Position numbers and translations under genes: made by a program
Assembly (NCBI GenBank): GCA_934045075.1
Contig: OW203725.1
Location: forward strand, 20,966,214-21,030,213
Direction: 5' to 3'
DNA length: 64,000 nt
Source of the DNA: Yponomeuta sedellus
Lineage: Eukaryota; Arthropoda; Insecta; Lepidoptera; Yponomeutidae
Shown: positions 1 to 12,000 of the stretch, one piece after another
Numbering within the stretch: position 1 is the stretch's first letter
Layout of the letters: each line of letters opens with the position of its first letter
The notes under the pieces: generated by a model
Told to the model about the DNA's origin: nothing
The model's database searches: none
The model's input: only the letters and a program-made list of their open reading frames with translations

Positions 1-154
1 GCCATGTCGACCTGTCGTCAACATTGTGTATGTTCGTTTATAATTATGTTCCCGCACAACTCCTGAACCAAAGGTCAGATATTGGCAAATAATATCTCAT
101 TCGATTCGTCATATTAGCGCGAGTGTAAGGCTACGCGCGCACGGGTTACTTTTG
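1..154. other. Intergenic, nothing recognised
   Basis: No open frame or repeat family recognised before the inverted-repeat element that begins at 155. Confidence 0.4.
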
Positions 155-289
155 TCACCGTGACTGTTTCGTCACTCTTATCAAGACCGTGGATATGTAT
201 GCAGATGCGCGTATGTTACGACGTGACAACTGGGTGACATTTCGCGCATCTCCATACATATCTATGGAGAGACGAAACAGTCACGGTGA
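155..289. repeat. Fold-back MITE-like element
   Basis: Perfect 19 bp outer arms lie at 155-173 and 271-289 (tcaccgtgactgtttcgtc and its reverse complement). A second inner pair, 192-211 and 243-262, matches 19 of 20. No coding capacity. The nested arms are typical of a short non-autonomous DNA element; the superfamily is not identifiable. Confidence 0.7.
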
Positions 290-2299
290 TAGCCTAATAG
301 GCTTTAAAATCAGGTTAAATTTAAAACAAATTAAAATCTCTAAAAAGACAAAACTATAAAATATACAACCAATAACCGGGCCCTAGAGTTTAATACTTAC
401 ATAGTTTTTTTTCAATATAATTTTGTAAGCACGACAATGGTTGATATTTGTCACAATTTGGTAGTCTACAAAGCAATAGTGGTACAATGGTATTCCAGGG
501 GAATAATCCGCGCAAATTAAATAGGCATCTCTCGCGAAGAAGATCGAATCGCGTGAGGCGCCGTTTTAAGTATCATCGGTTATACACTTGCAATGGGATT
601 GGTTACTGGACTACCGATAGTGTGAATGAAACGACCATTACTGGACTAATATGACTTTATTGAACAACTATGCATTTTAGAGACTCACCCCTCTGACTGC
701 TGCGCCTTAACTACTGTGCAGGAGGGACCAAAATTCACCATCTAGGATGTTCCCGCCTACTAAGTAGTCAGTAGTGTGGTAGTCAGTTAGTAGTCACCAC
801 TACTAGTTCAACAGTCACGTTTTTTATTTCAGTGTTTAACCACGCAACTAGGTACCAACTTCCGGACTTTTTGTACCCGCAATCTTCCTCGCGATTTTCC
901 CCTCTGCAAACAGTTGGTCGCCCCAGATATTGCTGGAAAAACGAAGTGACCTGCGTGAACTCCAGACGTGAAACCCTATGTACAAAAACACGATCGCGCG
1001 AAAGCACTCCACAAAAGTAGTTTATTTTATCGGTGGCTACTTCTTTTCCCTCAGAACAATAACTAAAGCATAGGAGCCGTAAAATAAAAAGTAATTATTA
1101 AATAGCTTTCCTTGTTACTCTTAAAATGATTCTTTGTGCCAGAAAGGGACAACTGCAGTGTACCTACTCGTACACTCGAAATTTTACAATCGTACTAGGT
1201 TGTCTATAGAAAGTCAAAGTTATATTGAGTCTTTTCCTTGTAAAATCTCGACCACAGACTATTTCAGGTCCGGTTTCAGAGTTGAGAATTTCACTAGGTA
1301 AATTTATACGTAACGTTCTGTCACGCTCTTTTACGAGAAATTCGAAGAGACAGCACTACATTTGATTTATCCTTACTTGTCCAACTTAGTAGGTAAACAA
1401 GATTCTAACCTCAAAATTGTTAATTCATGCCAAAATTAGATATCTTCTCCCAAGTTTATGAACTTTGTTTATTATAAAATTAAAAATTAACTTTAATTAT
1501 ATTTATAAAATTAACAGCGTGCTATCTAAAATAGTGTCCCAGGTTACTTCATTTATGGAAATATGGCAGGCAGTTTTAGACTATAAAGTCATACTTGTCC
1601 ATTAGAATCTTGTTTACTAAAGTGGACCAGTAAGGATAAATGGACTACATATACCTACAGTTAACTATTTACGTATCGAAATTCTCAATTCAAAAACTGG
1701 CCCGTTTCAGCATTTTTGAAGTGTTTTGACGAATTGTGTTCACATAAGGCTGTAAATCTGTAGAGAGCTTTTTCGGCAACCTTTTTTGCGACGTCCTCTA
1801 ATAGCTAGATAGAAGCCGACTGCAGGTAAACCTTTACATGTTTGTTACAGAGTGGCCCTTAAAGTATGAAGTTACTTTAGAGCATATGTAAAGGTTGATG
1901 TGCTGTTCGACGTACAAACATAATTTAACCTTGTATTTCACCAATAAAGGCTCAATGGAACGGATCACAAATTCAATGACGTGAGTAACTTTGCTAATTA
2001 AATAGTTTCATGAAAACAAGTAAAAGCAAAAAAGTCAGAGATTATGACGTCATCATCAATGTCAATTTTATTTATCAAATTCGATAAAAACGATGAATAT
2101 TATCCAGTAGCTTTGTCTGGCTGTCTGCTAATCCCTAGCAAAGGACAGTCGACCGCACAGAGTACATTATATAGCTGAGGTCGACCGCATAACAACATTT
2201 ATACGCGTCCATTTTATTCAGTTACGTTACGGGTGACTTTGCCACAAACATGTAAAAAAAAGACGTACCAATGTGAATATATGCTGAGAAAATATGAAA
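290..2299. other. Intergenic AT-rich DNA, no gene recognised
   Basis: Short open frames (448-654 +, 783-1007 -, 832-1020 +) lack recognisable domains and splice context. I see no repeat family here that recurs elsewhere in the window. Confidence 0.4.
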
Positions 2300-2480
2300 A
2301 TAGTATATTTCATTACAAGTGCGGAAAGGTTGTCATTGCAAAGAGTTCCGACAAATGTCTACCCGAGCCGAGGCGCAGCCGAAGGCGAGGGTTGACAGTC
2401 GGAACAAGTTGCAATGACGGTTCCGCTCGTGTACTGAACGACTATTTTTAATACAGTTGCGAAAAAAATAAGCAATTTAA
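2300..2480 (+). repeat. Dispersed MITE-like repeat, copy 1
   Basis: Shares a long near-identical stretch with 6830-6975, from tagtatatttcattacaagt to aataagcaatttaataaa. It contains an internal inverted pair (ttgcaatgacggttccgc against gcggaaaggttgtcattgcaa). This copy carries about 50 extra GC-rich bases (about 2351-2405) that the other lacks. Confidence 0.7.
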
Positions 2481-2786
2481 TAAAGAAAAATTATTTGGAA
2501 AATCGCGCCAACCGTAATACTACATTTCACACCTCCTGCTCGACAATGCCTTATTTATTACGTACCGTCAAATATCATCGTAAAGCATAGCCTTGTCTCT
2601 CGAGGGCAATAATAATGAAGAATTTCCCTAGGGAATAAAGTGATTTGAATTTAGAATGTCAAAATTCGCATGAAAACTATGAAGAAGCCCCGCATTGCAA
2701 TTCGAAATTCGAATTGTTGTTCGACTTATGCAGCCCTGTCTTTTTATTGTCTCCCAGATGGTGTGAAAAGTAGAGTATTCACCTCT

Positions 2787-2973
2787 GGAATAAAACATGT
2801 CTTAGTCTCGGGCGGTATGAACCCCTGGCTTCACTCAGGACTCTAAATAACTCCCTCGCTTCGCTCAGGAGTTAAAATTTAACTACCTCGCTGCGCTCGG
2901 GAGTTAACTCGGAGTCCTTCGCTCCGCTCAGGGTTCAATATACCGCCCATGACGTAATACATGGTTTTATTCC
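2787..2973. repeat. MITE with GC-rich internal mini-repeats
   Basis: Imperfect terminal inverted repeats begin ggaataaaacatgt and end atggttttattcc, both followed by a gggcggtat block. The interior has short repeats of the type ctcgcttcgctcaggagtt in variants at about 2850-2930. No coding capacity. Confidence 0.65.
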
Positions 2974-2994
2974 CTTAATGCATAATCTACTATT

Positions 2995-3113
2995 ACACAA
3001 CTAGGGTGGTAATACAAAGAAAGGCCGAGATCGCAGAAGTTTGCGGCCCGAGCTGCAAGCGAGGGACGTAAATATGCGATCGAGAGCTTTCTTTATTACC
3101 TCCCGTGTTGTGT
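2995..3113. repeat. Short MITE with terminal inverted repeats
   Basis: The left end acacaactagggtggtaata pairs with the right end tattacctcccgtgttgtgt. About 119 bp, non-coding, 21 bp from the preceding MITE. Confidence 0.65.
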
Positions 3114-3565
3114 ACATCTTTTTATGTCTACACTTGGCCAGAAAGCCACTTTATTGCCAGGTGTGGCATAAAAAAGATTACCACAAATGTTAGACCAAAG
3201 TCCCTGACCAAAATGTCAGATAAAAAAAAACAAGTCAAGGTCGGTCGGTCAAACTGTACAACTTGACAATACTACTTTTTTTTTGTTACCAAAAAATATG
3301 ATGTATAAAGGTTAACAAAATTTGGAGGCGGCGCAAAGTTACCTGCCTTATAATATAATATTACGCGGACCAAATCCTGAGCGATTCCAATCGTCTGTCT
3401 TTCATAGTAATTGCTTTTACATATTATTTATACTTTATTGCACTTAAAACAAGCATGTTCTATCAGTCCACCGCAGGCGGTTGACGAAAAATTAGTAGGC
3501 GTGTAAAGAAAAATAAAAAACAGGGAGGGAAAAAAGGAAATGCAATTTAAAATATACTTATATAA

Positions 3566-3725
3566 GCTAACCCAGCGAACTTCGTACCGCCTAACAGTGA
3601 TTCTTAATTTTTTTTTAATTTTCTCTCGTAAGAACCATCCTCGTCCTTCAAGGAATTCTCAGTTTCAGCTGTTCTCGAGATTTGCGCTTACCAACACATT
3701 CAGCGACTCATTTTTATATTATAGA
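3566..3725 (-). mobile_element. Helitron-like fragment, aagttcgctggg family
   Basis: Diverged copy of the family at 11833-12017 and 13148-13345. It shares the cccagcgaacttcgtaccgcc end, the gttctcgagatttgcgcttaccaacacattcagcga block and the ttatattataga end. The terminal CTAG is mutated here (agctaa). The overlapping open frame 3540-3728 is not a gene. Confidence 0.6.
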
Positions 3726-3880
3726 TAATTGAATAAACCTACATATAAATTAATATAAAGCTGTATGAACAGCTTGGAGGGGAAGGGGCAACAGGAGGGG
3801 AAGGCTGAAGGGCCTGTGCCCAGCATTGGTACACAATCGAGGTAACATTAAAAAAATACCTACATAAAGCTAAAACTACA

Positions 3881-4089
3881 GTGCGTTCACATTAACTTGA
3901 CGCGTGAGGGAATTGGTAACAAGGACATAACATGTGAATTAGCTTTTGGACCTAATCGGAAGATGGTTAAACAAACCCTCAATCCTTTTATTTTCCCCAA
4001 GTATTGGGAATGATTTCTTATTTAACATGGTAACAGTAAACATCTCAGTGTTACCAATTCTCTCACGCGTCAAGTTAATGTGAACGCAC
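3881..4089. repeat. MITE with about 41 bp terminal inverted repeats
   Basis: Left arm 3881-3921 (gtgcgttcacattaacttga...) is nearly the exact reverse complement of right arm 4049-4089. The interior is non-coding. The flanking target duplication is unclear. Confidence 0.8.
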
Positions 4090-4212
4090 AATAAAAATAC
4101 TATAAATAGATACTCGTACTATATTACAGTATTAGAGAGCACGGCTGTCATAACTATAATTTGCCATACACATACGAAAACGAAGTACGTCAATATCCTA
4201 CTTCCTATCATA

Positions 4213-4512
4213 TCCTACTAATATTATAAACGCGAAAGTGTGTAAGTATGGATGGATGGATGTTTGTTACTCATTCACGTAAAAACTACTGAATGGATTT
4301 TCATGAAACTTTACAACAATGTAGCTTATAGGTGCATCAGAATGATACTTAAGCTACAATTTATAAAGATAATGTGTGATTTTTTAAAATGTGACCCAAA
4401 AATTATTTAAGTATGTCAGAATTTTAATGTCGTAATGTTAGTTCTACGCCACGCTAATATAAGTTACTCGAAATACTAATCCTGCGCAGACGAAGTCGCG
4501 GGCACCAGCTAG
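4213..4512 (+). mobile_element. Non-autonomous Helitron-like element
   Basis: Starts TCCTACTAATATTATAAA after an A and ends gtcgcgggcaccagCTAG before a T, which fits Helitron 5'-TC and CTRR-3' ends inserted between A and T. The cgaagtcgcgggc end is one I associate with abundant lepidopteran repeats. About 300 bp, no open frame. The Helitron class is inferred from the ends only. Confidence 0.55.
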
Positions 4513-4621
4513 TATTACATAATTATGAGTCTGGGTAGTAAAATGACGGAGCCTTGTGGCGCTAACTACCGCCACTAAAAGAATAATAATCACAACTTTT
4601 TATTTATGCATTACAACGTAA

Positions 4622-4931
4622 CAGAGTGCTTAGTGCGAGTTTTTTAACTACTCGATCGCGTTAACGTAAACTCATATTTCTATGGCATCGAGGAAGCGCC
4701 ACCTAGTGACAAGTATGGAAATTAAAAGTTGAGTGCGAGTTGTAATGGTTTACGTTGAGAAGTGAACACGTTTACCAGCCAAAACACGAATAAACGCGAG
4801 TGCGAGTTGTACTGTGACAGCGTTTTACAAGTTCGAACGGATAACTTACTCATACTCACTACTCAATGCTCGATTAACGCGGTAGTAAAGTTATTCGATT
4901 GGATCTGTCAAACTAAGCACTAAGCACTCTG
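4622..4931 (+). repeat. 310 bp MITE, copy 1, with CTCF-like motif
   Basis: Ends cagagtgcttagtg and cactaagcactctg are inverted repeats. A closely similar copy in the opposite orientation is at 28073-28383. Inside, 4695-4708 reads on the minus strand CACTAGGTGGCGCT, close to the conserved CTCF core. No protein is encoded. Confidence 0.8.
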
Positions 4932-5284
4932 AGTGTAAAGGTGTACAGTGCCACCATCTTATCTGTTCAGTTGACGGCGGCGCAAGTGGAAAATTTGGGG
5001 GTGCCATTTAATAAATTTACTAAGAAAAAATGGAAAATTTAAAGTCAAAGGTCCGTCTTTAAATGTAAATAAAATATATCTGTAAATCAACAGAAAGCGG
5101 AATGTTTCTTTTCAATATGGCGGATGACAAGGCCGTAGTTACAATTTTGCCCACCTGAACAGATAACTTGGTGGCGCTGTACTCGTGATGGGCTGTCAAC
5201 TGAAGGTAGTATAGCTCACAGAACATAAAATGTTCTGTGGTATAGCTATTATCTAATCTGTGGTATAGGTAGGTAGTACATTTT

Positions 5285-5528
5285 ATGCCGGCGCCAGACA
5301 GAAGTTCAATCAAGTGATCACATAAGTGTGCACAATGTGGCACGGACATTTGATATGTCACATATTTAAACACTTAAATTTCCGTGCCACACATGTGCAT
5401 ACTTATGTGATTACGGCATAATGCCGGCGCCAGACAGAAGTTCAAACAATGATCACATAAGTGTGCACGTGTGTAGCACGGACATTTTATGTGACAATAG
5501 TCAATTTACAAATGTCTGGCGCCGGCAT
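5285..5528. repeat. Composite MITE with three copies of one terminus
   Basis: The 16 bp sequence atgccggcgccagaca occurs directly at 5285-5300 and 5421-5436 and inverted at 5513-5528. The following blocks (gatcacataagtgtgcac, cacggacatttta) recur in direct and inverted forms. This suggests one element partly duplicated or two nested copies. Confidence 0.75.
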
Positions 5529-5705
5529 TATACTAAGGCGATAAGGTCCTAACGAGCAAATGAGAATCGGAGCGTCAAACTTAGATTGTAGTGGCTTTTG
5601 TATACTACAGACAGAAACTCCTCCGCCGCTCCCAACTTTACCCACCAACCAAAACCTCTACTTAAAAATGTAAAAACATCTCAAAAAAAAAGTGTTTTTG
5701 TTTAC

Positions 5706-5946
5706 GACCTCGGTGGCACAGCGGTTTAGCACGCTGACTGTAAAACCGAAGGTCTCGGGTTCGACCCCGGCCGGGTCAAATTAGGAAACTAACTTTTCTA
5801 GTTTGTCTCGGGTCTTGGATGTTATCTATGTATTTATTGAATTAAATCTATCGTCCAGTTAGCACCTAAGTCATTTAGTTGTACTTAGTATAGGGCTAAC
5901 AAGATCTTTGTAATATTATGTCCATGAACATTTATATTTATTTATA
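5706..5946 (+). mobile_element. tRNA-headed SINE, family B
   Basis: The head 5706-5778 has a box A-like ggcacagcggtttagc and a box B ggttcgacccc, ending ccgggtc. The tail is shared with the minus copy at 50171-50409: tcgtccagttagcacct, then agtatagggctaac, then a tatttattta end. The tRNA part does not fold well (weak anticodon stem), so this is a SINE rather than a tRNA gene. Confidence 0.75.
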
Positions 5947-6279
5947 AAGATACGCCAGTGTGACTTAGCAATTGCATCGAGTGTAGTTAAGTACTAACCC
6001 TAAAGTAGAGTGTGGTATGTACAATGTACAGGTAGGTATAAATACCTGTGCTAATACATACCCACATAGGTGCTTTTCGAGGCCTTTCAGTTTACAAATA
6101 AGGGCACGTCTAAAGGTTTCGAAGCTAGATCTAGGTTACGTTCATTTTGGTGCGTCCACTGGGTGCCCTTGCAATTGCATGGTGGAAGGTCCACCGTCTA
6201 AAATCGTAGCTTGCATTTGTACTAGTAGATACAAAGTACATGATACAGTGGTCAACAGTCTTCACAAAAGTTCTCTGTG

Positions 6280-6330
6280 GTGTAGGGTGTACCCACAGAA
6301 CATAAAAAAAGAGTAGAAGTAGCGACATGA
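6280..6330. repeat. Dispersed repeat end shared with 8617-8650
   Basis: gggtgtacccacagaacataaaaaaagag here is nearly the reverse complement of the sequence at about 8617-8643. It probably marks one end of a MITE family. Confidence 0.45.
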
Positions 6331-6665
6331 CACATTAGTACGAAAACCAGTGTAACCAAACTGATACTTACAAACCAAATGCACACTACAAATGCCAACC
6401 TGCCATTGGTAAATAAAGTCAATGCCGAAAAGGTGTACATCATAAAAGTTTCAATTAAAATATGCACCTTTTTGTAATGTTAACAATGATCAAAGTCAAA
6501 TGACAATGATGAAATTAAGGTTGACATTTTGTAGTAACGCTACTCTACACTAGATGGAACTACCGCCGCGTCGGACCGAAAAGAACTTTTACCCACTAAG
6601 ACAGAAAGTTCAAAATTGAAAAACAAGTACATTCTCAGTTTGGGATGGGACAATGCGAGTTCTAG

Positions 6666-6694
6666 TTTGTCGATAGGGAGAACCTATCGACAAA
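6666..6694. repeat. 12 bp hairpin
   Basis: tttgtcgatagg at 6666-6677 and its exact reverse complement at 6683-6694, with a 5 nt loop. Function unknown. Confidence 0.5.
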
Positions 6695-6829
6695 TTATAC
6701 TCGTACAAACAGTTTACACATTAACGGCCGAATATGAATACTGGTACTTAGAAGTTTTTTAGCTATTTCTTTTTTGCCTGCGGGTTGACTGGTAGAAAAT
6801 GCATCTTTTCTACTTTATCTTTTGTGCAA

Positions 6830-6975
6830 TATAGTATATTTCATTACAAGTGCGGAAAGGCTGTCATTGCAAAGAGTTCCAACAAGTTGCAATGACGGTT
6901 CCGCACGTGTACTGAACGACTATTTTTAATACGGTTGCGAAAAAAATAAGCAATTTAATAAAATGAAAAAAAATA
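6830..6975 (+). repeat. Dispersed MITE-like repeat, copy 2
   Basis: Second copy of the repeat at 2300-2480, without the GC-rich insertion. Confidence 0.7.
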
Positions 6976-7958
6976 AGAATATGGCGCCAACTAGTAGGCA
7001 AAGGGAACTATGCCCATACAGCCAAGTCTTCAGAAGAATTTTTTATTGATATGAAATGAAAATGAAATTTAATGAGATGAAATGAAACCTAATTTAACTC
7101 ATTCAATCAAATCATTAAATCTGATATTGAAACAAATTAGTAGCTCACAAAAACTTCTATGATTTTTTTTAGTAAAAACTTCATGGTTGGTTTTTCTTTT
7201 TAATAGACATTATTTTGACAGTTGGGAAAGAAAACGCACGAGTGCGGGAAAGGTAAAAAAAAGCACGAGTGTGTAATAGCCCACATCCCGCATGCTATAC
7301 GTTCGTGTAATACGTCACTTTTTGAGCAACTGTATTAAAAAAGAATTAACACTAATAGGGTACATAGACGCACAAATAAACCAATGTGGTAGATTTCATA
7401 TTTTAAAATGTTATCTCTTATTTTAAACTATAACACGAAATTATAACACGGGAAATATAATGTATTCTACGACTCAATTCAGATCTTTGTCTGTACTTTG
7501 ATCTGTACGCCATGTTTCATACGTTATACTAATTTTATTGAAGATGGTAATTTAAGTGACGATATATTTCATACGCAAGAGTCTATCCTGGAAGTGAAGC
7601 ACATTTTCTCTGGTATTGGCATCACATAAGTGCCACCTTCCGCCATTTTTAGTGTTTAAGAAGTGTTCATGAAAATGCTTTGAATATATTGTGTTCATCG
7701 TCGTTTTGAACCAATTTTGCCTTCCTGTCGCTGCCATCCATTTTTATTTCGTATCCGGTTCCTTAGAAAACTAAACGAAAACTCACTTCCAAATTGTTTT
7801 GATTCCGAGAGGGTAGGTGTAACATTTGCCTCAGTTTTCTGTTGTCAAAGGGGTAAGATGAAAATTACTTCGATAGTTTCTTAGATATTTCAGTCACTGA
7901 TAAACTGGTGAAGAAAATCTATATCGCGATCTATGTGCTCATGTCATATCTTGTATGA

Positions 7959-8037
7959 AAAGTAGTAATGTATGAGCTCCAATGATTTCATATGCACAAC
8001 GACCAGCCGGCGACCGGAGCTCATACATTACTACTTT
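7959..8037. repeat. 22 bp perfect inverted repeat
   Basis: aaagtagtaatgtatgagctcc at 7959-7980 and its exact reverse complement at 8016-8037. It is followed by cggcgaccgg direct repeats at about 8043-8065. A likely MITE remnant. Confidence 0.65.
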
Positions 8038-8680
8038 ACCCGGCCCGGCGACCGGACGGCGACCGGTTGCATGTGAAAAGGCACTTATGAAGTAGGTATA
8101 AAATAACAACAATTATTTTACCTACTTAGACGAATTGCAATTTACAATACCTAAGTACCATTAAGTATGTTACTAAGTCATAGACAATTATCGATAGATT
8201 TTTATCATGTGTGCCCCCATCCGTAATTGAGTAGAATTCAAATTATGACAGAAATTTCTAGAGAAGGTACACTTTCTTCGATGAAAATTTAACTTTACTA
8301 ACCAGTAAATAAAGGTGGTTTCACTTTTTCATTTTCGGATTGGTTTCCGTGCTCATGTCATTAAAAATTTAATTAAAAATACAATGAAATACGTCTTACC
8401 GATGAAATATTACGGCATGATCGCTATATTTTAGTCCCCAGCTTTTATTTTTGCTCTCTAACACAGCACAACAAGGCATTTTAATCAAGTTTTCACCATT
8501 TTTTTCTTTACTAGAAGCGCACGGCAACTGAAGTAAACAAAACTGTCACCGACTACGCATAGGCAATACATTGCTAATGTGAGGCACGCGGGCACCGCCC
8601 ACTTACGACTTCTACTCTTTTTTTATGTTCTGTGGGTGTACCCGTGTAGGTACCCGCGTGGAAAGTTGTAAAATTGACAT

Positions 8681-8731
8681 GAGCGACGCATCATACATAA
8701 CATGATATTATGTATGTATGATGCGTCGCTA
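8681..8731. repeat. Hairpin upstream of TFIIB
   Basis: agcgacgcatcatacataa pairs with ttatgtatgtatgatgcgtcgct across a short loop. The related cacagaacataaaaaaagag block lies just upstream, so this is probably a MITE core. Confidence 0.6.
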
Positions 8732-8929
8732 TGTGGGTCGTAGAAGTAACAGATAAAATAATCTCGTGTTTCATAGTTACATTTTCCAAGTAAATCTACG
8801 TTTTATGGGTATAGTATAGCTGAAAGTCTGTTCCAAAGAAATTACAGTTTATAGCTTTTTAACGTTTCCTTCTTATTTTAAAGACTGCTAGCGTCATCTA
8901 GCGGTGAATTGCTATACTAACAGCTAACG

Positions 8930-9057
8930 AACCACAGATTTTCTTTGCGCAACATACTACCTCTATGGTGCAACAATAAACGTCAACGTTGGCAACACAG
9001 CCTAGTTTATTTGTAGAAAAAAAATACAAAAATTGTCTGTGTTCTTGACTGACAATC
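8930..9057 (+). promoter_or_regulatory. Presumed TFIIB 5' leader and promoter
   Basis: Sequence immediately upstream of the TFIIB start codon. No clear TATA box at a fixed distance. A gcgtcatctagcggtg motif lies just upstream at about 8891-8906. The transcription start is not determinable; placement is inferred only from proximity. Confidence 0.3.
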
Positions 9058-9074
9058 ATGGCGAGCACGTCAAG
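9058..9074 (+). CDS. TfIIB: TFIIB coding exon 1
   Basis: Encodes MASTS and two bases of R6. The 17 nt exon ends AG before GTCTGT. It is far too short to show as an open frame; it was chosen because MASTSR is the conserved TFIIB N-terminus and the phase joins exon 2. Confidence 0.93.
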
Positions 9075-12000
9075 GTCTGTTTTCTAATTTATTTTTATTT
9101 TTATTGGTAATTAGCGACGTTAATTTCCGATAAAGCCGTCTTATATTTGTATTAATTATGTGCCTAAGTAAGTTGCTGGTGTCAGTTTGGAGATATTGGT
9201 TACTTGTATACGCCTCTTCCTTTCGCAATATGTACTCTTTGGTTTTACGTTACTTTCTTTTGTTTTAGAATTGAAACCAACAAGGTGGTTTGCTATGCAC
9301 ATCCCGATTCCCCGCTCATCGAGGACTACAGGGCGGGTGACATGATATGCTCTGAATGCGGCCTCGTGGTCGGGGACAGGTAACTCTAGCGAGCATCTGT
9401 GTAGTATTGTTTTGTAACACTTGCGAAATTTTATGCAGGCTTTCTACCACAGCGCAGGCTCCTATCTACATTTCAACCTCATTTTCAACAAGGAAAATCG
9501 TTAATAAACCCACTGGAGTATTTCGACTCCATTGACATAGTATCACACAATTTGTGGTCCGATAATAATATGTTTCTAATTTCCAGAGTAATCGATGTTG
9601 GCTCAGAGTGGCGTACCTTCAGCAATGAGAAGTCTGGAGTCGACCCGTCTCGTGTCGGTGGCCCTGAGAATCCACTGCTGTCTGGTGGAGATCTTTCCAC
9701 AATCATTGGACCAGGCAGAGGAGATGCGTCATTCGACAGTTTCGGAGTCTCCAAGTATCAAAACAGACGGACTATTAGCAGCACGGACAGGGCACTCATA
9801 AATGCATTCCGAGAGATCAACACAATGGCTGACCGCATCAATTTACCAAAGACCATTGTCGATAGAGCAAATAATTTGTTCAAACAGGTTTGTATCAGTG
9901 AAATGTATACCTTAATGAATTTTCGCTTTCACACGAATTAACGCAATTTCGTAGAACATGACTACTATAGTAACAATCTCATCTGTCATAAGGAACCAAA
10001 TAAAGTTAAATAGTTAAACATAAATTAAACTCACATGTATCCTGCCTACCCAGTACGAATTCGCGAGTCGCGCCTTTTAACGTCAAAAGTCGCGACTTCC
10101 CAGTACATTAATTGTCAAATTCTGACATTTCATCGCCACAAAACGCGTGACTCGCGTCATCGTACTACCTAGGCTGTAGGGGTTGAGATCAGAGTTCATC
10201 ACTTGTGACAAAAGTCTTGCTTTATCAACAGTAATTATGAACCTGTAGAATTCTATTGGTAACAATTGGTACCCATTGTAATCAATAGAATTCTGCAGGT
10301 TTTACAAAATAATAATATTGTGCATTTCAGGTACATGACGGCAAAAACCTTAAAGGCAGAGCGAACGATGCTATTGCTTCAGCATGCCTGTACATAGCGT
10401 GCAGGCAAGAAGGCGTCCCTCGTACGTTTAAGGAGATCTGTGCAGTCAGTAAAATCAGCAAGAAGGAGATTGGACGGTGCTTCAAGTTGATACTAAAGGC
10501 TCTGGAAACATCGGTAGATCTGATCACAACAGCAGACTTCATGTCCCGGTTCTGCTCAAACCTGGGTCTTCCCAACTCAGTCCAGAGGGCAGCGACACAC
10601 ATCGCGAGACAGGCTGGCGAGCTGGATATTGTTTCTGGACGCAGCCCTATCTCCGTTGCTGCTGCTGCGATCTACATGGCTTCACAGGTATGTGTAACTT
10701 AATAGATAGAATATTCTTCATTGCATGTACATCAGGGATTACATAAGGGACTTGAAAAATAACAGTACAGTACAAGTGGCAGCCTTATTACTAAAAGTAA
10801 AGTAATTAATAAACCTTTCCATTAATCCTCATGCAGTATCTTGAGTTAACAATCACTTCTTATCATTAACAAGTGGTCATAACTGGGATGGAGTTTTGTG
10901 AACAATGGAGATCTGGCCGGAGATAATGTTAATGCTCATAACATGACAAGTCTAAGTCATAGGTTGGTCTATCCACCAAGTTAACACCACTCTGCGATTG
11001 CTAAGTATGGCATTGTCCTGCGTTATTTATGTCTTAACATAACTTGGTCATACTATAATCAGCTTTGTTGTCATGTCATGTGATAATTCAAATTGCTTGG
11101 TGTTATCTGTTGTTATGTTTTCTGTGGAAGCTTTTATCATTATACAGGGTAGCAATTTGCAGTAAGGCAGTGAGGGTTGAGTTTTGAGATCTCTGACATT
11201 TAGTACTCCAACAATGGTTGGTGCAATAGAAATTTTTGATCAGAAAGAGGATCGATTGACATAAAATAATTGATTGTGTATTCTTGCTAAGTGTAATTTT
11301 TTTTTCTTAATGCGAATGGGGATCAAACACAGATACTGGTTTTACTTGTAAACCTATAATTATTGTTGTATAGTTGCCAGCCACATAAAGTTATAGAGTC
11401 AAGTCTTTTGACTCGATAACTTTATGTGGTTAAGACGGCCCATTTTCCCTGTCGTCGCTGAAGAATCTGCACAGCTAGATTAGTATACAAATTGAACCTA
11501 TGTTGATTACATTTGAAAGGAATTAATTTTGGAGTTCTTTTCTACATAATCTTGATGTAAATGGATATTATGTTCGCTATGTTCCTTTCATAAAGTCAAG
11601 TTTCTGCGTTACATTGATTAAAACAAATTAGTTTGACTTTTAATTAAACATTTTGTACTGAAATGAACTATTTTCCGCCGCGAGTTATGTTGCGCTGTAA
11701 TATCAGAATTCGATGATTAATTTACTGAAAATTCCTGCCATCATCATCACAAGCTGTTGAAATTAATATTCATATTCATTTATCATGTCATGTGTCATTA
11801 CAGTTAATTTTAAGAGTGGGTATTATTATATACTAGCTTACCCAGCGAACTTTGTACCGCCTTACAGGCGATTCTTTATTTTTTTATTTTTTCTCTCCCT
11901 AAGAACCATCCTTGTACTTCAAGGAATATTCTTAAATAAGAATTAGCGAAATCGATTCGGCTGCTCTCGAGATTTGCGCTTACCAACACATTCAGCGATT

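Noticed and set aside
9485..9754. Minus-strand gene overlapping TFIIB exon 3
   Set aside because: A shadow of the conserved TFIIB coding frame.
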